From: an uncultured Spirochaetaceae bacterium
Lineage (GTDB): Bacteria; Spirochaetota; Spirochaetia; Sphaerochaetales; Sphaerochaetaceae
Direction: 5' to 3'
Assembly (NCBI GenBank): GCA_945910645.1
Contig: CAMDZB010000013.1
Location: forward strand, 1-35,332
Length of the DNA stretch: 35,332 bases
Below the pieces are notes generated by a model. The model did no database searches. It saw only the letters and a list, made by a program, of their open reading frames with translations, and had not been told where the DNA came from. Both the position numbers and the translations under genes were made by a program. Below, in pieces: positions 32,006 through 35,332 of this stretch (position 1 is the stretch's first letter; each line of letters opens with the position of its first letter).

Positions 32006-32976
32006 ACACAGTATTATCAAGCACACTAGCATTCGGACTTCCGCTATTTATAATAGCAATCGGCGGTATCTTCTCAGAGAGAAGCGGCGTTACCAACCTT
32101 GCACTTGAGGGCTTTATGGGAGCAGGTGCGTTCACAGGTGCGCTCTTTGCTGTCATAATCATGAGTAAGACTGGTTGGTCATCTGCAAACGTAATGTGGT
32201 TTGCAATCCTATTTGCAGCCTTAGGAGGCGCAATATTCTCGGCAATTCATGCAGTACTCTGTGTGTACTTAAGAGCTGATATGGTTATTTCAGGCGTCGT
32301 TATGAACATCCTATCAACTGCTTTAACTGCATTCCTTGTTACTACAATCAACGAGAAAGCATTTAAAATAGGGGCAACAGGTAAGTTCCACATCGGAGTT
32401 GCAGGTAAGTTCACAATACCAGGAATATCAAAGATACCGTTCTTAGGCGGACTATTTACTGATATTTATTATTACGAACTATTGATAATCGTGCTTGCAA
32501 TCATCATGTATGTGCTTCTATACAAAACACGCTATGGATTGAGATTAAGAGCATGTGGTGAATTCCCACAGGCTGCGGACTCTGCAGGCGTTAACGTCTA
32601 TCACATTCGCTTCTCTGCAGTGTTGATCTCAGGCGCTCTCTCAGGAATAGGTGGAATGTGTCTTGCATATTACCTCATCACACAGTTTGATGCAAATCTC
32701 TTCTATCTAGGATACGGATACCTATCAATTTCTGCTCTAATCTTTGGAAGCTGGAAGATTCTTCCAACACTCGGTGCATGCTTGCTATTCTCGTTTGTAA
32801 AGTACTTTGCGCTATGGTTTGCATCCCTTCCTGGCATCAACTTATCATCAGTTGTCACAAGTACAGTATTCCAGGCACTGCCATACATAATCACGCTTGT
32901 TGCTCTTATATTCTTCTCAAAGTCTAATGCATCCCCAGGGGCTCTTGGTGAAATTTACGACAAGGGTAAGAGATAA
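32002..32976 (+). CDS. Nucleoside-type ABC transporter permease (NupQ-like, second operon)
   Basis: Permease of 324 residues with about nine hydrophobic segments. SERSGVTNLALEGFMGAGAF is the counterpart of the NMNLGVEGIM motif in the 4032-5105 protein. It pairs with the permease just upstream, with a four-base ATGA overlap. The operon ends here at a clear terminator, again without a substrate-binding lipoprotein gene. Confidence 0.88.
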   Translation: MNTVLSSTLAFGLPLFIIAIGGIFSERSGVTNLALEGFMGAGAFTGALFAVIIMSKTGWSSANVMWFAILFAALGGAIFSAIHAVLCVYLRADMVISGVVMNILSTALTAFLVTTINEKAFKIGATGKFHIGVAGKFTIPGISKIPFLGGLFTDIYYYELLIIVLAIIMYVLLYKTRYGLRLRACGEFPQAADSAGVNVYHIRFSAVLISGALSGIGGMCLAYYLITQFDANLFYLGYGYLSISALIFGSWKILPTLGACLLFSFVKYFALWFASLPGINLSSVVTSTVFQALPYIITLVALIFFSKSNASPGALGEIYDKGKR

Positions 32977-32991
32977 GATTTTATTAAACTT

Positions 32992-33026
32992 AACACCTTG
33001 GATTTAATGAATCTGAGGTGTTTTTT
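32992..33026 (+). terminator. Intrinsic terminator of the second ABC operon
   Basis: AACACCT pairs with AGGTGTT, with an inner GATT/GAATC hairpin, followed by a run of six T. Confidence 0.9.
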
Positions 33027-33050
33027 ATTCCAAACTGTTGGGATTATAAC

Positions 33051-33080
33051 TTGAACAATTCAAATAAAATTATATATAAT
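33051..33080 (+). promoter_or_regulatory. Promoter of rpsU
   Basis: TTGAAC (33051-33056), 18 bases, TATAAT (33075-33080). The -35 overlaps a small inverted repeat, TTGAA-CAA-TTCAA (33051-33063). Confidence 0.6.
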
Positions 33081-33116
33081 TACAAAGGAATTTCAGAAAA
33101 AAGGGGGTGAGAAAAT

Positions 33117-33335
33117 ATGGCATACGTAAAAGTTGAAGAAAACGATAATCTTGAACGTGCAATCAAACGTTTTAAACGCATGGTTGAGCGCGAAGGTATC
33201 ATTCGTGAATTCAGAGATCGTGAGTTCTACGAGAAGCCCTCTACTATTCTTAACAGAAAGAAGAAAGCATTAAAGAGGAAGCAGCTTAAGCGCTCTTTAA
33301 GCAAGGATCATGCAAAAGCAGGATACCAGGGCTAA
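33117..33335 (+). CDS. rpsU: 30S ribosomal protein bS21
   Basis: Small basic ribosomal protein of 72 residues. [20 protein letters not shown] and the [18 protein letters not shown] stretch are diagnostic; the tail is rich in Lys and Arg. bS21 helps bind the anti-Shine-Dalgarno end of 16S rRNA during initiation. AAGGGGGTGAG provides a strong ribosome binding site and the gene has its own promoter. The gene downstream begins four bases after its stop, or overlaps it if the earlier ATG is used. Confidence 0.95.
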   Translation: MAYVKVEENDNLERAIKRFKRMVEREGIIREFRDREFYEKPSTILNRKKKALKRKQLKRSLSKDHAKAGYQG

Positions 33336-33339
33336 GAGC

Positions 33340-33954
33340 ATGGATAGTCAATGCGCTATCATATTACTAGGAGCGGGGTTATCATCCCGTCTTAACGGTG
33401 AACAGAAAATCGTAAAGACGTATAAGGGTGAGACCCTGCTTTTTTATTCCCTCAAGGCATGCCTTAACGCCTTTGATACAATCCTTGTTGTAGGGCACCA
33501 AAAAGATCTTGTTATCGCTGATGCAGAAAGGATACTTCAAAACAATACATTTCCCCATAAACTAACTATCGTTCAAAACGAACATTACAAAGACGGCCAG
33601 TACTCGTCGATCAAGACGGGCATTAGGGCACTTAAAGATATGAATCAAACAGAGTCATTTGCAATTATGACAGGTGATGTTCCATTTGTAAAATCATCAG
33701 ACTTCATAACGTTATTCGATAAATTAGGGGACTCTGATGTTCTTCGTCCATTTGTAAATGGTGTCCCGTGTCATCCTGTGATACTAAACACGAACATGAT
33801 GGATTTTATACTCTCTCACAGCGACGTTACTAACGTACGTGATCTACTTCAAAAGTACAAGGGGATACTTAGAATCAACTCCTATCCATATACGCAAAAC
33901 GACAAATTAATAAATGACTTCGACGTTAAAGAAAACTTCGAGACAGAGTTCTAA
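33340..33954 (+). CDS. MobA/MocA-like nucleotidyltransferase
   Basis: Predicted NTP transferase of about 204 residues. The N-terminal IILLGAGLSSRLNGEQKI is the GT-A nucleotide-binding loop (LAGGxSxRxGxxK pattern) and MTGDVPFV carries the metal-binding Asp. VNGVPCHPVIL is typical of the MocA/CoxC-like group that transfers CMP or similar to the molybdopterin cofactor; a simpler sugar-1-phosphate role is also possible. No molybdenum enzyme genes are nearby. I chose the ATG at 33340, six residues before the fold; an in-frame ATG at 33310 would overlap rpsU by 26 bases. Confidence 0.75.
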   Translation: MDSQCAIILLGAGLSSRLNGEQKIVKTYKGETLLFYSLKACLNAFDTILVVGHQKDLVIADAERILQNNTFPHKLTIVQNEHYKDGQYSSIKTGIRALKDMNQTESFAIMTGDVPFVKSSDFITLFDKLGDSDVLRPFVNGVPCHPVILNTNMMDFILSHSDVTNVRDLLQKYKGILRINSYPYTQNDKLINDFDVKENFETEF

Positions 33955-33971
33955 AAACCAATATTTTCTTT

Positions 33972-34001
33972 AAAAAAAATGCTGATAGGACGACCAGCAT
34001 T
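33972..34001 (-). terminator. Terminator of the minus-strand lipoprotein gene
   Basis: Stem AATGCTG/CAGCATT around a ten-base loop, followed on the minus strand by eight T. It lies between convergent genes; on the plus side the tract after the stem is not T-rich. Confidence 0.8.
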
Positions 34002-34040
34002 AATAAATCACCAAATTTAAATTGGACTATTTAAATAGCA

Positions 34041-35294
34041 TTATAGAATTTCACTATCCTCAACAATGAGGTGAGCATAGATTCCGCGCCTTCTGATCCC
34101 TGGCGTTGTGAGTAGGGAGTAATCTGCAATGTCTATCGTAAATACATCCTCAACAGCCACATCCTTAAGCATCATAAAGTCAAGACGCATCTCGTTATTG
34201 TCGCTCTTGTACGTCCAATCCGAGTAGAGAGGGCCTGATGATGAGGAATTCCATCTTGTGTTTTCAATAGCATCGTAGTAGTTATTATCTGTAAGTGTTG
34301 ATATAATTTGCCATCGGCTTTCAGCCTCGTAGCGCGTTGGTGAACTCCATGATGAAAAGTCCTGAGGCGATCTCTCATTAGGGCTTAAGAGAAGCACAAC
34401 AGGCGTGTTCTTATAAAGCTCAATGTTATTATAGAGGCTTTCGTACTCATTAGGGTAGAGTGGATCAATTCTATACTGAAGATTTAAATCTTCCTCATTG
34501 TACTCTTCCTTCGTTGTGAATGTTAGAATCTTTGTGCTTGGTGTAAAGAGAGGCTCTTGAGAGCTCAGGTCTTTAAGTAATATGATTGAATCCTCACCTT
34601 TGAACGCTTTGTAGTCGCCAAAGAACGATGCAAGGTCATTCTGCTGCTTCTCGTTTGCGCCTGTGAATGCGATACAATCAGGCATGTCGTAAGCAAAAAA
34701 TCCGCGTATTCTTGATGAAAGAAGGCTTATTGAAATTCCTGTGTCCTTTAATGGAAGGAATAGAAGGCTCACTTCCTTGTATCCTGTTGCTAAATTGTTG
34801 CTCTCAGTAACATCAGGCGTAACAACTTCTGTTACAGTTTCAACACTTTCCTCATCGCTCTTGTTATTATTAGGTTGAAGAAGAACAACATCAGAAATTT
34901 GATTTTCACTCTCGCTATTTGTATCATCAGATGATGTTTTTATCTCATCACTCTTAATCTCATCAACCTTAATTTCATCACTCTCTACATTGCTCTCTAC
35001 ATCACTGATATCCTTGTTTCTCTCAAGTTCTTTCTTCTCAGCCTCTATTCGTTTTCTCTCAAGTTCTTTCTTTTCAGCCTCTATTCGTTTTCTCTCCGCT
35101 TCTTCTTGTCGGCGCTGTTCCTCTAATCTTTTTTTCTCCTCAAGAGCACGGCGTTCTTCCTCAAGCTTACGCCTCTGTTCAATTTCGTATTTAGACTCAG
35201 GAATCTGAGAGAAATCAACGTATCCTTTCATCTTTGTGGCACAGGATGAGAGCATAACAATAACAAGTGTTAAAACAACAAATAATCTTTTCAC
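34041..35294 (-). CDS. Predicted lipoprotein with a charged coiled-coil region
   Basis: I do not recognise the family. The GTG start at 35294 opens a 417-residue protein with a lipoprotein signal peptide and lipobox LSSC (Cys18). Residues from about 38 to 92 are almost all Glu, Arg, Lys, Ala and Leu, a likely coiled coil that contains a 36-base tandem duplication coding ERKRIEAEKKEL twice. An acidic linker with DEIK repeats follows to about residue 165, then a globular C-terminal domain of about 250 residues with no recognised motif. It may reach from the membrane into the periplasm as a TolA-like spacer, which is inference from composition only. It has its own terminator. Confidence 0.75.
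   Translation of the reverse strand: MKRLFVVLTLVIVMLSSCATKMKGYVDFSQIPESKYEIEQRRKLEEERRALEEKKRLEEQRRQEEAERKRIEAEKKELERKRIEAEKKELERNKDISDVESNVESDEIKVDEIKSDEIKTSSDDTNSESENQISDVVLLQPNNNKSDEESVETVTEVVTPDVTESNNLATGYKEVSLLFLPLKDTGISISLLSSRIRGFFAYDMPDCIAFTGANEKQQNDLASFFGDYKAFKGEDSIILLKDLSSQEPLFTPSTKILTFTTKEEYNEEDLNLQYRIDPLYPNEYESLYNNIELYKNTPVVLLLSPNERSPQDFSSWSSPTRYEAESRWQIISTLTDNNYYDAIENTRWNSSSSGPLYSDWTYKSDNNEMRLDFMMLKDVAVEDVFTIDIADYSLLTTPGIRRRGIYAHLIVEDSEIL
35021..35092. repeat. Two-copy 36-base in-frame tandem repeat
   Basis: Bases 35021-35056 and 35057-35092 differ at one position (TTCTTCTCAG versus TTCTTTTCAG). The unit length keeps the frame and adds twelve residues to the coiled coil of the lipoprotein, so copy number could vary between strains. 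Confidence 0.85.
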
Positions 35295-35332
35295 TAATTT
35301 TACCCTTAAATTAAAGTCAGCTTCTCTCTGTA

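Noticed and set aside
33310-33339. Earlier ATG for the MobA-like gene at 33310
   Set aside because: It would overlap rpsU by 26 bases and add ten residues before the conserved nucleotide-binding strand; the ATG at 33340 fits the family better.

Overview
This window most likely comes from a spirochaete (Spirochaetota), perhaps a host-associated Treponema- or Sphaerochaeta-like bacterium. The evidence is indirect: a PUR-alpha-like small protein resembling Borrelia BpuR, an isoleucyl-tRNA synthetase that looks like the eukaryote-like (IleS2) type, PnrCDE-like nucleoside transporter genes, a basic bS21, a rho with a long charged N-terminal extension, and two lipoproteins with loose lipoboxes. Base composition by eye is moderately AT-rich. 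No phage, plasmid, CRISPR, rRNA or tRNA genes were seen.

Layout. The window opens inside ileS (2-1963), followed by an overlapping lipoprotein gene whose 3' end runs into a 1.3 kb gene-free repeat block (2714-3991). A minus-strand operon (4032-7763) encodes a nucleoside-type ABC transporter. Next come a lone class III aminotransferase (8002-9342), a zinc-type ArsR repressor with a P1B ATPase (9477-11705), and a small cluster of a PUR-alpha-like protein, DeoD and a YqeK-like HD hydrolase (11801-13455). A long plus-strand operon (13568-23130) holds a carboxylate-type permease, a HyuA-like protein, an unrecognised HExxH protein, an RraA-like protein, a KDPG aldolase fused to a VOC domain, KdgK, PepD and a MATE exporter. 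A second repeat block (23122-23404) separates it from a phosphohexomutase-FucA-Smr-Rho operon (23521-27785). A minus-strand Pif1/RecD-like helicase (27868-29205) is divergent from a second ABC operon of the same family (29281-32976). The window ends with rpsU, a MobA-like nucleotidyltransferase and a minus-strand coiled-coil lipoprotein.

How the genes may work together. Two nucleoside-type importers, DeoD and possibly YqeK suggest active nucleoside scavenging. The 13.6-23.1 kb operon looks like uptake and breakdown of an acidic substrate that feeds 2-keto-3-deoxygluconate through KdgK and KDPG aldolase to pyruvate and glyceraldehyde-3-phosphate; the substrate itself cannot be read from sequence. 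The ArsR/P-ATPase pair is a self-contained zinc or cadmium efflux unit.

The least explained feature is the repeat system. Modules of about 80-136 bp are joined at a recurring (A)AACTCG motif. One module is a constant-length (123-124 bp) imperfect palindrome that starts just after genes in all three copies; its middle stem differs between copies but stays self-complementary. The 2.7-4.0 kb block also carries three near-identical 145 bp units with terminal inverted repeats. I do not recognise this family. All readings are by eye, without database search or folding software.
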